Source: Burkholderiales bacterium (lineage in GTDB: Bacteria; Pseudomonadota; Gammaproteobacteria; Burkholderiales; Usitatibacteraceae). Taken from it: a stretch of 35,960 nucleotides of DNA. The notes beneath the pieces were generated by a model. It searched no databases, had not been told where the DNA came from, and was given only the letters and a program-made list of their open reading frames with translations. Shown here in pieces: positions 18,170-26,926 of this stretch. Within the stretch, counting starts at the first letter, position 1; the number at the start of each line of letters is the position of its first letter. Where the stretch lies: the NCBI GenBank assembly GCA_025360815.1, contig JANYBL010000101.1, positions 1 through 35,960 of the forward strand. The letters are read 5' to 3'. A program made the translations under genes and the position numbers.

Positions 18170-19468
18170 TTATACTTCGCCCGCAATTCTGCGCCGAATG
18201 ATCGGTCGCAATACAAACAGCGCCATCGACGCCGCGATCAAATCAAACACACCGGCAATGTAATAGGGCACGACAAACGAACCCGCATAGGCTGCGGCCA
18301 CCGCGGCCGCCCCATAGCCCGCCATGATCGATGCCGCGCCCTTTGCCGTATACAAAATACCGTAATTTCCGGATGCATTTTTTGGTCCGAACACATCGCC
18401 CGTGATGGCCGAGAACAACGCATAAATCTCGCCCCAAGCGAGAAATACGAACGGCATCAAAATCATGAATGCGATGGGCATTCCCATGATTTGCGTCATC
18501 AGCAAAATCAGCACACCTTCCAAGGCGAAGGCAAACGCCATCGTATATTCACGGCCAAATTTATCCGAAATCGCACCCCACATAATGCGGGCAAACGCGT
18601 TTGCCACGCCGGCAATGGTGGCAGTCAGCGGCACAATCGCGATGCCGAAAAATTGCGCATCGGACACATTCAGCGATTTTGCGATCTGCGACATATTTCC
18701 AGTTGTCATCAGTCCACCGGTGCACACCATCAGGAACATGAAATACATGATGTAAAACTCTTTTTGCGACAACATTTGGCCCGACGTAAAATCACGACGC
18801 GTCTGCGCGACAGCTTTTGGCTGAACCCAATTTGGCGGCAACCAACCCTTTGGTGGGTGATGCAGAATCAACGCCATCGCAATCGCCACCACGCCTTGGC
18901 CAATACCCCACGCAGTCATCGCGTTCGCCCAGCCCATCGAACTAATAGTGCTGCTGATAGGGATGAGTGTCAGTGCAGACCCGCCGCCAAAACCTGCGGC
19001 CGTAAGCCCTGCTGCCAAGCCCCGCTTGTCGGGAAACCATTTAATTGCATTGGCCACCGTCGCGATGTAGATGATGCCCGCGCCAGTGCCGGCAATCACT
19101 CCGTAAAATATATACAGATGGGTCACGGTCGTGCCGTACATACCGCCCAGCATCCAGCCCAACAGAATCATGACGGCGCCGATCAGCATCAAATTGCGAA
19201 TGCCGAATTTATCGATGAAATAGCCCGCCACCGGCACCGGCCAAGTCTCAAACAAGATAAAAAGGGTGTAGATGAGTGCTATATCTTTGTATTCCACGCC
19301 CGGGAATTGCTGCTTCAGCCCTGGTGTAAACAGCGTAAACGCATACTGAAAATTTGAAATTACCACCATTGCGGTCACGCCCGCAGCCAACTGAATCCAC
19401 CGGTTGCCTGCGGACTCTACCAAACTGCTCGCTGCTTCGACCTTAACGCTGTCTGCTTGATTCACCAT
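18170..19468 (-). CDS. oxlT: OxlT-like oxalate:formate antiporter (MFS)
   Basis: A major facilitator superfamily carrier of 432 residues with about 12 membrane helices. Specificity is supported by its similarity to OxlT, by the lysine in helix 11 (LYTAKGAASIMAG, equivalent in position to OxlT Lys355) and by an arginine in NAFARIMWGAISDKFGRE (candidate for Arg272). Oxalate(2-)/formate(1-) exchange across the inner membrane would supply oxalate to Frc/Oxc and remove formate. I chose ATG 19468, which has GGAGAAG upstream, over the in-frame ATG 19498, which has none. The gene converges on the Crp/Fnr-type regulator and is separate from the oxc operon. Other monocarboxylate carriers of this MFS branch are possible substrates' hosts, so specificity is inferred. 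Confidence 0.85.
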   Translation of the reverse strand: MVNQADSVKVEAASSLVESAGNRWIQLAAGVTAMVVISNFQYAFTLFTPGLKQQFPGVEYKDIALIYTLFILFETWPVPVAGYFIDKFGIRNLMLIGAVMILLGWMLGGMYGTTVTHLYIFYGVIAGTGAGIIYIATVANAIKWFPDKRGLAAGLTAAGFGGGSALTLIPISSTISSMGWANAMTAWGIGQGVVAIAMALILHHPPKGWLPPNWVQPKAVAQTRRDFTSGQMLSQKEFYIMYFMFLMVCTGGLMTTGNMSQIAKSLNVSDAQFFGIAIVPLTATIAGVANAFARIMWGAISDKFGREYTMAFAFALEGVLILLMTQIMGMPIAFMILMPFVFLAWGEIYALFSAITGDVFGPKNASGNYGILYTAKGAASIMAGYGAAAVAAAYAGSFVVPYYIAGVFDLIAASMALFVLRPIIRRRIAGEV

Positions 19469-19901
19469 GCGTTTTCTTCTCCAAAAGTGATTTTGCATTT
19501 TTTTAATGCTATTTTTTAGCTGCTTACTGAGTGTCCCTGCGAATGCGATTTTGTGTCTTGACCCGCATCATCTTTGGCCAGCGCAATTGCCGCCATTTAA
19601 AAATGTCAGTTTAACCATAAGAAAAATAATGTCTCGTGCGCGGCAAGTTGCACGCGCATGTCAGCCACCAACGTAAAAATTTGACAGCGTGAAAATTGGA
19701 AATTGAGAACTGATTAGAGAATTGCGTTGGATGAATTGACCACGTCGTGCCGAACCGCAAACGCAGTTAGGCAGAAATGAACTGATGATGTACCGATTTC
19801 GAACCACCTATCGGCAACGAATTGAAGGTCCCCAGCTTTTCGACAAGCGGCGCGCAACTAGCGGCCTGAATCAGTCAGGCGCACATTTCGATCTGTAAGA
19901 G
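19469..19901. other. Intergenic region, oxlT promoter side and tctA downstream side
   Basis: No gene seen. A short hairpin, GCCTGA-ATCAG-TCAGGC (19864-19880), lies about 22 bases after the tctA stop but has no T-run, so it is a doubtful terminator. The promoter of oxlT must lie at the high-coordinate end, but no clear boxes were recognised. Confidence 0.4.
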
Positions 19902-21407
19902 TTACGACCGGTCTGCTTTCGGTTTGAACGTGTCCAGCAATCCACGAACCGGCGCCCAGAACAACATCGCCAACGCAAGCGTGGTAATGCCGCCAACCAG
20001 GCCATTTGAGAAGAAGGTGCTCATTTCGCCGCCGGAACCGAGCATCGCTTGGCGGAATGCATCTTCGGCGCGATCACCCAACACCAGTGCCAGCACCAGC
20101 GGCGCTAGCGGGTAGTCAAGCTTCTTGAACACATAGCCGATCACACCAAACACTAGCATAAGCCAGACATCGAACATCGAGCTATGCACCGTATACGCAC
20201 CAATCGCGCAGATAACCAAGATGACCGGCGCAACGATTGAAAACGGCACCCGCAATATCGCCGCGAATAATGGCACTGTTGTTAACACAACAATGAGTCC
20301 GACAATGTTGCCCAAATACATGGAGGCAATCAGCCCCCAGACAAAGTCTTTTTGTTCAACAAACAACATCGGTCCCGGTTGCAACCCCCACACCAGCAGT
20401 CCGCCAAGCAACACGGCAGCAGTGGGAGAGCCTGGAATCCCCAACGTCAACATCGGTAATAGCGCGGAAGTACCGGCGGCGTGGGCAGCGACCTCGGGCG
20501 CGATGACGCCCTCCATCTCACCATTGCCAAAATTTTTTCCGTTAGGTGACATGCTTTTCGCCACGCCATACCCCATGAACGACGCGGGTGTTGCTCCACC
20601 CGGCGTAATGCCCATCCAGCAACCAATCACCGATGAGCGAATCATTGTTTTCCAATACTTGGGCAATTGCTTCCAAGTTTCGATCACGATACGAACATTG
20701 ATTTTGCTTTTGGTGCCTTTGAACGCCAAACCCTCCTCAAGCGTGAGCAGAATTTCGCCGATACCAAATAGCCCGATTACGGCGATCAGAAAATCGAAAC
20801 CTTTCAATAATTCCATGTGCCCGAACGTAAGCCGCAATTGGCCCGTTACTGTATCGAGCCCCACTGCCGCAAGCGCAAAGCCAAACATCATCGCCGTGAT
20901 AGTTTTAAATGGCGGCGCTTTGGTCATACCGACAAAGCTACAGAAGGTCAGTAGATACACCGCGAAAAACTCTTTGGGACCGAACTGGATCGCAAATTTT
21001 GCGACGGTAGGTGCGGCAAACGTAATCACCAATACTGCCACGAGCGCGCCAATGAAAGACGACGTGAACGCTGCCGTAAGCGCCTCGCCGGCTCGCCCTC
21101 GCTGCGCCATGGGATAACCATCGAAGGTGGTCGCAACCGACCACGGCTCCCCCGGGATATTGAAGAGAATTGAGGTAATCGCACCGCCAAATAAGGCGCC
21201 CCAGTAGATACAGGAAAGCATAATGATGGCCGATGTCGGATTCATCGTAAACGTCAGCGGCAGCAAGATCGCCACACCGTTTGCCCCGCCCAGACCGGGC
21301 AACACGCCGATCAACACGCCAAGTGTCACGCCAACAAACATCAACCCCATGTTGTAGGGCGTCAATGCGATGGAGAATCCGTGCATCAATGAATTAATTT
21401 CTTCCAT
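19902..21407 (-). CDS. tctA: Tripartite tricarboxylate transporter, large membrane subunit TctA
   Basis: A 501-residue membrane protein with about 12 helices. It is the transport channel subunit of a TctCBA secondary transporter driven by the ion gradient. The conserved TctA segment GVLPGLGGANGVAILLPL is near residues 31-48, and the second conserved block LTLGIPGSPTAAVLLGG is near 320. Length is normal for the family. It lies 23 bp downstream of tctB on the same strand and is the last gene of tctC-tctB-tctA. The carboxylate carried cannot be read from the sequence; next to the oxalate genes a di- or tricarboxylate is plausible. Confidence 0.95.
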   Translation of the reverse strand: MEEINSLMHGFSIALTPYNMGLMFVGVTLGVLIGVLPGLGGANGVAILLPLTFTMNPTSAIIMLSCIYWGALFGGAITSILFNIPGEPWSVATTFDGYPMAQRGRAGEALTAAFTSSFIGALVAVLVITFAAPTVAKFAIQFGPKEFFAVYLLTFCSFVGMTKAPPFKTITAMMFGFALAAVGLDTVTGQLRLTFGHMELLKGFDFLIAVIGLFGIGEILLTLEEGLAFKGTKSKINVRIVIETWKQLPKYWKTMIRSSVIGCWMGITPGGATPASFMGYGVAKSMSPNGKNFGNGEMEGVIAPEVAAHAAGTSALLPMLTLGIPGSPTAAVLLGGLLVWGLQPGPMLFVEQKDFVWGLIASMYLGNIVGLIVVLTTVPLFAAILRVPFSIVAPVILVICAIGAYTVHSSMFDVWLMLVFGVIGYVFKKLDYPLAPLVLALVLGDRAEDAFRQAMLGSGGEMSTFFSNGLVGGITTLALAMLFWAPVRGLLDTFKPKADRS

Positions 21408-21430
21408 GCTTTTTCTCGGATAAATGTCGG

Positions 21431-21964
21431 TCAGTTGAGCCCAAGCGCGGCTTCAAGCGGGCCCTTAGGCAGGGGCACTTTGAACCATATTTCAAACATG
21501 AGAAAAAACACCACCACCACACCGACGCTGACAACAGCCGCCATCAGCCACTTGTATCGGCCGAGCCAGCGCATGAATGCGGCAATAAATAGCACTGACG
21601 GCACATAAATGCCGAGGCCGGGAATAGGGCCGACACCATCAATTAGAAGTACGTAAAAAATAGTGGGCAACAGAACAGAGAAAACCATTTTCAACGCGGT
21701 TGTACTGACAAACGATGCCGCCTTAAGGTCGCGTCCCAGGTAAGCGCGCGCCGCATTTACGGCAGCGGCGACACATAAAAAAAGGCCAATATAGAAGGGG
21801 AAATATCCCGCTTCAGGGCCATCCGAGCCCCACTTCGACCCAAGCCGCGAACTGTCCCACATCACCACGCCACCCAACGCTAAAAACATCAGCGCGACCA
21901 CAAAATCCATTGTTTTTGTTGAGACTGCAGATTTTTCTGTGGTATTTTTTTCGTGTTCAGACAT
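21431..21964 (-). CDS. tctB: Tripartite tricarboxylate transporter, small membrane subunit TctB
   Basis: A 177-residue protein with four predicted membrane helices (DFVVALMFLALGGVVMW; FPFYIGLFLCVAAAVNAA; the VFSVLLPTIFYVLLI block; and the C-terminal MAAVVSVGVVVVFFLMF). The GPEAGYFPFYIG motif between helices 1 and 2 is typical of TctB. The frame stays open to 22078, but that stretch is Cys-rich and unlike the family. The ATG at 21964 has AAGGA about 9 bases upstream and is the likely start. It sits between tctC and tctA. Confidence 0.9.
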   Translation of the reverse strand: MSEHEKNTTEKSAVSTKTMDFVVALMFLALGGVVMWDSSRLGSKWGSDGPEAGYFPFYIGLFLCVAAAVNAARAYLGRDLKAASFVSTTALKMVFSVLLPTIFYVLLIDGVGPIPGLGIYVPSVLFIAAFMRWLGRYKWLMAAVVSVGVVVVFFLMFEIWFKVPLPKGPLEAALGLN

Positions 21965-22147
21965 GAGCAGTTGATCCTTTCCAACCCGTTTGAAAACTTG
22001 TTCGCAGCAATTTGAATAGGCCAATTTACGGTTGCACAATCGGCCAAGAAACCAACGGCAACATGGTGAGGCAGCCAACCCACTGATCCGATTTTTCCGC
22101 CATGCAGGCGAGCCCCGGCAGCTACCAGCGCTCGCCTACGTTAGCAA

Positions 22148-23180
22148 TCACTGCTGTTTTTTAGCCAAGAAGCCTGCCTCGGCCATCAGTGATTGATGTC
22201 GAGTTTCTTCTTTGGTCAGCCATGATTTGAATTCCTCGCCGTTCATCGATTTCTGATCAAATGCGCCTTTTTCCATGAATTCTTTCCATTCCTGTGTTTC
22301 ACGCACTTTTTTCATCAGCACAACATAGTAGTCAATCTGCTCCTTGCTCACGCCCGGCGCCATGAAAATCCCACGCAGCATTTGATAGTCGACGTCCATG
22401 CCCTGTGATTTACAGGTGGGAATATCGCCCCAAGACTTATCTTTGGTTACTTTGGCTTTGTAGGGCATTGGCACATCGTCAAACACACATAGCGCACGCA
22501 GCAAGCCTGCACGCCACTGCTCAACCGCCTCAATTGGATTATTCACGGTCGAATCGACGTGCTTGCCCACGAGTTGTACGGCGACCTCACCGCCGCCTTT
22601 ATACGGAATATAGATAAATTTCGCGCCACTTTGTTTTTCAATGGCAACGGTGATAATTTGATCTTCCTGCTTCGAGCCTGTGCCGCCCATTTTCATTTTG
22701 CCCGTACCCGCAGCTTTAACCGCGTCGGTATATTCTTTTGCGGTCTTATACGGCGTCTCGGAATTTACCCAGAGCACAAATTGATCTAACGCCATCATCT
22801 GCACTGGCGTTAGCTCTTTCCAATTAAACGGCACGCCAGTAGCCAAAGGCGTGGTGAATAAATTGGATAGCGTGATGATAATTTTATGCGGGTCTTTTGC
22901 CGAACCCTTTATATCCAAAAAACCTTCGGCTCCGGCGCCGCCGCCTTTGTTGACGACGATCAGCGGCTGATCCATCAACTTGTATTTGGCGACCACGCTC
23001 TGAATAAGTCGGGCCATTTGATCCGCGCCGCCACCGGCACCTGCCGGCACGACGAATTCAACGCTCTTGGTCGGTTTCCAAGCCTCGGCGCAGGCAGCTG
23101 TAGATGCCAGCAGCATTGGCCCTGTGACGATGCGAGCGCTAAACTGCGACCACTATTTTTAAACGAAATAATATTTTCAT
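22148..23180 (-). pseudogene. tctC: TctC/Bug solute-binding protein gene with a +1 frameshift in the signal peptide
   Basis: The mature part (residues from AEAWKPTKSVEF onward, about 310) is a complete Bug-family periplasmic binding protein with the early VPAGAGGGADQMAR motif. The only in-frame ATG for this frame is at 23116, which would leave a crippled signal (MLLASTAACA). An ATG at 23180 with an excellent GGAG site opens MKILFRLKIVVAV and then hits TAG at 23140-23142. Removing one T from the TTT at 23141-23143 joins the frames and gives a normal signal peptide, MKILFRLKIVVAVSARIVTG followed by PMLLASTAACA. So the gene is either a recent frameshift mutant, a sequencing error in a short homopolymer, or a phase-variable gene. 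First gene of tctCBA. Confidence 0.8.
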
Positions 23181-23331
23181 ATGTCTCCTCGTTTGCGAAC
23201 TTAAGTAACAATAAAAAACAGCGATAAAAACAACTGTCGCCGTCCGATTTAGCGCTCTGCGCCTCGCTTAAATGGCAAGTCCCTAAACGCCGCCACCCAG
23301 CTTTAAATTGAAATAGCGGCAAAATTTATGC

Positions 23332-24048
23332 TCACGACAATTTTCCCATCACAGGCTGATGCCGTTTGGCCAACAAACGGCCCAACCCAACAACCAACAC
23401 TGCACAAAAAGTTGGCATCGCATATTCCATCCACGCCATATTTTGCGCAATCCATTGTTTGTCGACCGGATCGGTAATCGCCATCTCACCCGCCACAAAG
23501 CCTAGAAGTGCTGCGCCAATGGTGATGATGACCGGAAAGCGCTCCATCAATTTTAGCAACAACGTACTGGCGAAAATAATCAGCGGGATGCTGATTGCTA
23601 ATCCCAGCGTCAGCAACAAAATATCATCCTTGGCCGCCGCCGCAACCGCGATCACATTGTCCACACTCATGACCAAATCGGCAACCAAAATCGTGCGGAT
23701 CGCGGAACCCAGATGCGAATGGCTTTTGATGTTGCCGTCGTCCTCATCCTCGGGAATCAGCAATTGAACGCCGATCCAGATCAACAGCAACGCACCGATA
23801 ATTTTAAGCCACGGCAATGCCAACAATTTAACCGCAAAAATCGTGAGGGCAATTCGCATAATAATCGCCGCGCCGCTACCCCAGAAAATGGCTTTATTTT
23901 GCTGTCCTGCTGGCAACCCGCGGGCCGCGAGCGCAATCACGACAGCGTTGTCTCCGGACAGCACAACATTGACGCCAATTATTTTCAGGAGCGCCACCCA
24001 AAATACGGCGGTGAGAATGGGCGCAAAAAGAGGTGGCAAAAAATCCAT
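23332..24048 (-). CDS. TerC family integral membrane protein
   Basis: A 238-residue protein with about seven membrane helices. The two family signatures, VNVVLSGDNAVVIALAARG near the start and ADLVMSVDNVIAVAAAA near residue 130, carry paired acidic residues likely to bind or pass a metal ion. TerC relatives are linked to metal (manganese, calcium) export and tellurite resistance; which applies here is not clear. An acidic loop (PEDEDDGN) follows helix 3. I chose ATG 24048 because family members begin MDFL-; the upstream GTG at 24084 is less likely. Transcribed divergently from the lytic transglycosylase gene; no yybP-ykoY riboswitch was seen in its leader. Confidence 0.88.
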   Translation of the reverse strand: MDFLPPLFAPILTAVFWVALLKIIGVNVVLSGDNAVVIALAARGLPAGQQNKAIFWGSGAAIIMRIALTIFAVKLLALPWLKIIGALLLIWIGVQLLIPEDEDDGNIKSHSHLGSAIRTILVADLVMSVDNVIAVAAAAKDDILLLTLGLAISIPLIIFASTLLLKLMERFPVIITIGAALLGFVAGEMAITDPVDKQWIAQNMAWMEYAMPTFCAVLVVGLGRLLAKRHQPVMGKLS

Positions 24049-24295
24049 ATGACTAATCAACCCAAAAAAAGACCTTAATAGCACCCAACCAAAAAACTGC
24101 CATGCACCGCTGAAGCAATCTATCAGTCAATAAGGCAAACATGTTGCGAGCAATGGTTATAAAATGGTTGTGTATTACTTCCGACAACCAGAATTCGATA
24201 CCAACCGTTTATAAAATATTGTGGCACGAATATTCGTACGGTTTCATTTCACGCTGTTTTGACGGCACATTTTTCGCTCTGATGGAACGCATCAA

Positions 24296-26926
24296 ATGCT
24301 CATTCTTCGCCTCCAAAATCATTTAAGCAAAATGTTGCTCCCCAAGTCGGGACTGAGTTTGCTATGTGGTTTGCCAACACGAAGATTACTTCGTTACGCC
24401 GCTCCATTCACGCTTACATTGATGCTGAGCAATCTTGGCGTTGCAGCAAGCAGCAAGGCCGCAGAAGCCGCACCGCAAACACCGGCGCTGACGACTGGAG
24501 ATGCTGTATCTCAGCCTGTATCTCAGCCCGTATCAAAGCCTGTATCTACGCCTTTGTCTCAGCCTGTATCTACGCCTGTATCTACGCCTGTATCTCAGCC
24601 CGTATCAAAGCCTTTATCTACGCCTTTATCGCAGTCATTTCCGCCGACAATTTCACCGCTTCAAACACTCACACCAATTCTGTCGGCGCCAATCTCATCG
24701 CTGGACAACGACGTCCTCGCGGCTAAAGCTGCCTTTGATCGGCGTGATCTGAGAGCGCTTGATACGGCGCGCCAGCAATTTTTCCGCACACCGCAACAAA
24801 TCAAGCCAAAAAGCGAACACCCGCTGGCGCCCTATATTTTTTACTGGTGGGCGAGTGCCAATTTGGCGGCGGCCAACACATTTGCCGTAACCGAGGCGAA
24901 CGCGATACAAGCCTTCCTTGCCAATAATTCGGATACATCGTTGGCCGACAGCCTTCGCCGCGACTGGCTCAGAGCGCTAGGCGTTGCCGACCGGTGGGAC
25001 TTATTTAACCCGGCCTTCGCAAATCTCATCACCGATGATGCTGAGGTAACTTGCCATTCGTGGCGGTATCGTTTATCGCAAAATGATCGTGAGGCGCTGT
25101 CGGAGGCAAAAGCATTTTGGAACACCGGCAAAGCGGCTCCCGAAGCTTGCTACACCGTTTTCCAAGCCATCAACGACGCCAACACATTATCAGCGGATGA
25201 TGTCTGGCTGCGTGTACGTCTGTTGCTTGAAAATAAGTTGGTCAATGACGCACGGCGCAGCGCAGCCTACGCTAAAAATCCATCCGCCAATTTCGAGCGT
25301 GCCACTGCCAACATTAATCTTGATCCGCGCTCTTATCTGTCGCGTGAAAAGCCAGACGCGAAATCACGTGCTTCCGTTGAGCTCTACTTATTTGCCGTGA
25401 CTCGATTGGCCCGCGATGACCCCAGCGGCGCGGCGGCACTACTTGAAAGAAACGCCGATAATCTTAGCGCCGCTGATCGCAGCTATGCTTGGGCGCAGGT
25501 CGGGCAGTACGGCGGCATGCAGCATGAGCCGGATACTTTAGATTGGTTTTTACGTGCGCAAGATGCCCCGCTAAACGACGCCCAGGCCGCCTGGAAGGCC
25601 CGTGCAGCCTTGCGTTTGGGGAAGTGGCCGCAAGTTCGATCAGCAATTTTAGCGATGTCGGCGATTGAACGACGTGAGCCCTCGTGGCGCTATTGGTTGG
25701 CGCGATCACTGGAAAACTCGCTTGGGAAAAGCCAGCCTGCTTATGCCAACAACGCTGCTAACCCAACCGCCAATGAGACCATCACCGAGCAGATCAAAAA
25801 ACTGAAAGAGCCCTTGGCGCGTGAAAGCAATTTTTATGCGCTGCTGGCAGCCGAGGAACTGGGCATCACTGCCTATCCGAATTGGCAAGGCTACAAACCG
25901 GCTCCGGCCGAAGTCGATGCGATGGCGGCTCGCGCAGGCATGAAGCGAATTTTGGCGCTCTATCGTTTGGAATTAAAGCCCGAAGGCCTGCGCGAGTGGC
26001 AGTTCACCACGCGACTTTTTAACGATCAGGAATTACTCGCTGCAGCCGAGCTGGCCAGACGCAGCAACATTCCGGATCGCGCGATTAGTGCGGCGGAACG
26101 CACCGTGGTTCTGCACGATTTTTCGCAGCGCTACCCGATCCCCTATCGCGATGCGCTGAAGCCCAGTGCTGAAAACCACCAGCTCGATGAGGCGTGGGTT
26201 TATGGCTTGATTCGTCAAGAAAGCCGCTTCATGGCGGATGTAAAATCCCGAGTGGGCGCGATGGGATTAATGCAGTTAATGCCGGCCACCGCAGCCTGGG
26301 TTGCCAAGCAAGCAGGCATGAAAAATTTTTCCGTTGGCCAAGCACTGAATGTCCCGATCAATTTGACGCTGGGTACATTCTATTTGCGTCATGTGCTTGA
26401 TGATTTGGGGCATCCCGTCCTGGCAACTGCCGCCTACAATGCCGGTCCTGGACGGGCGCGGCGCTGGCGTGCCGAAACGCCGCTCGAAGGTGCGATTTAT
26501 GCAGAAACGATTCCGTTTGCGGAAACTCGTGATTATGTCAAGAAAGTGATGGCCAATAAATGGTATTACCGCAATCGATTTGGCGAGACGCCGATGAAAT
26601 TGGCTGAGATCATGGGTACGGTTCCCGGGCGAACGAGTGGACGCAATCCCGCCGCCGCGCGCTCACGCGAGATTGACCCGCCAGCGATGACAGCGATGAA
26701 AGCGATATCGGCACCGGCTACCGATGCATCGGCGCCAGCACCGGTGGTCAGAATTTCTGGCCAAGCGCTGGCCCAGTCGCTATCACCTTCCCCATCACAA
26801 TCCCAATCACAGCCCCCATCGCAGCTCCAATCACAGCTCCAATCGCAGCTCCAATCGCAGCTCCCATCAGGATCGCTGCCCAGCCCCTTAGTGCAACATT
26901 TAACAACGCCAGATATTGCAAAATAA
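24296..26926 (+). CDS. slt: Soluble lytic murein transglycosylase (Slt family)
   Basis: An 876-residue periplasmic enzyme that cleaves peptidoglycan between MurNAc and GlcNAc, forming anhydro-MurNAc. A signal-like segment (LLRYAAPFTLTLMLSNLGVAA) lies at about 31-50; ATG 24332 is an alternative start. Residues 73-112 are ten (Q/K/T)P(V/L)S tetrapeptides. A long helical superhelix domain (about 130-600) follows. The SLT catalytic domain has the glutamate in GLIRQESRF (near 640), GAMGLMQLMPATA and ATAAYNAGPGRARRW. The C-terminal tail is Ala/Ser/Pro-rich and has QLQS repeats (843-858). It is longer than E. coli Slt70 (about 645) because of these low-complexity ends. The stop codon overlaps the next start by one base. 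Confidence 0.93.
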   Translation: MLILRLQNHLSKMLLPKSGLSLLCGLPTRRLLRYAAPFTLTLMLSNLGVAASSKAAEAAPQTPALTTGDAVSQPVSQPVSKPVSTPLSQPVSTPVSTPVSQPVSKPLSTPLSQSFPPTISPLQTLTPILSAPISSLDNDVLAAKAAFDRRDLRALDTARQQFFRTPQQIKPKSEHPLAPYIFYWWASANLAAANTFAVTEANAIQAFLANNSDTSLADSLRRDWLRALGVADRWDLFNPAFANLITDDAEVTCHSWRYRLSQNDREALSEAKAFWNTGKAAPEACYTVFQAINDANTLSADDVWLRVRLLLENKLVNDARRSAAYAKNPSANFERATANINLDPRSYLSREKPDAKSRASVELYLFAVTRLARDDPSGAAALLERNADNLSAADRSYAWAQVGQYGGMQHEPDTLDWFLRAQDAPLNDAQAAWKARAALRLGKWPQVRSAILAMSAIERREPSWRYWLARSLENSLGKSQPAYANNAANPTANETITEQIKKLKEPLARESNFYALLAAEELGITAYPNWQGYKPAPAEVDAMAARAGMKRILALYRLELKPEGLREWQFTTRLFNDQELLAAAELARRSNIPDRAISAAERTVVLHDFSQRYPIPYRDALKPSAENHQLDEAWVYGLIRQESRFMADVKSRVGAMGLMQLMPATAAWVAKQAGMKNFSVGQALNVPINLTLGTFYLRHVLDDLGHPVLATAAYNAGPGRARRWRAETPLEGAIYAETIPFAETRDYVKKVMANKWYYRNRFGETPMKLAEIMGTVPGRTSGRNPAAARSREIDPPAMTAMKAISAPATDASAPAPVVRISGQALAQSLSPSPSQSQSQPPSQLQSQLQSQLQSQLPSGSLPSPLVQHLTTPDIAK
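24512..24631 (+). repeat. 12-bp-period tandem repeat in slt encoding ten xP(V/L)S units
   Basis: Ten degenerate 12-bp units of the form CAGCCTGTATCT encode QPVS, KPVS, TPLS and variants (residues 73-112). As the period is a multiple of three, gain or loss of units would keep the frame. Confidence 0.9.
26822..26869 (+). repeat. 12-bp-period tandem repeat at the slt 3' end (QLQS units)
   Basis: Four units of CAGCTCCAATCR encode QLQS, QLQS, QLQS and QLPS (residues 843-858), preceded by a related QSQSQPPS stretch. The near-identical DNA suggests recent slippage expansion. Confidence 0.9.

Noticed and set aside
18149-19357. 402-codon open frame on the plus strand
   Set aside because: It lies wholly opposite the well-supported oxlT gene. 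The product is rich in His, Arg and Gln with no recognisable domain, as expected for a mirror frame of a membrane protein gene.
19767-19773. Another GTTAGGC heptamer (integron core-like)
   Set aside because: A single seven-base match with no partner site, no cassette-like gene boundary and no attC arms is expected by chance in 36 kb.
20221-21117. 298-codon open frame on the plus strand
   Set aside because: It is antisense to tctA; the product is rich in Pro, Asn and Ser, a reflection of the hydrophobic codons on the other strand.
24049-24200. Possible yybP-ykoY (manganese) riboswitch ahead of the TerC gene
   Set aside because: TerC-family genes often have one, but the leader shows none of the conserved G/A-rich motifs or stems I know for it.
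24512-24631. CRISPR-like regular repeats
   Set aside because: The period is 12 bp with no spacers, it lies inside the slt reading frame and encodes a tetrapeptide repeat; no cas genes are nearby.
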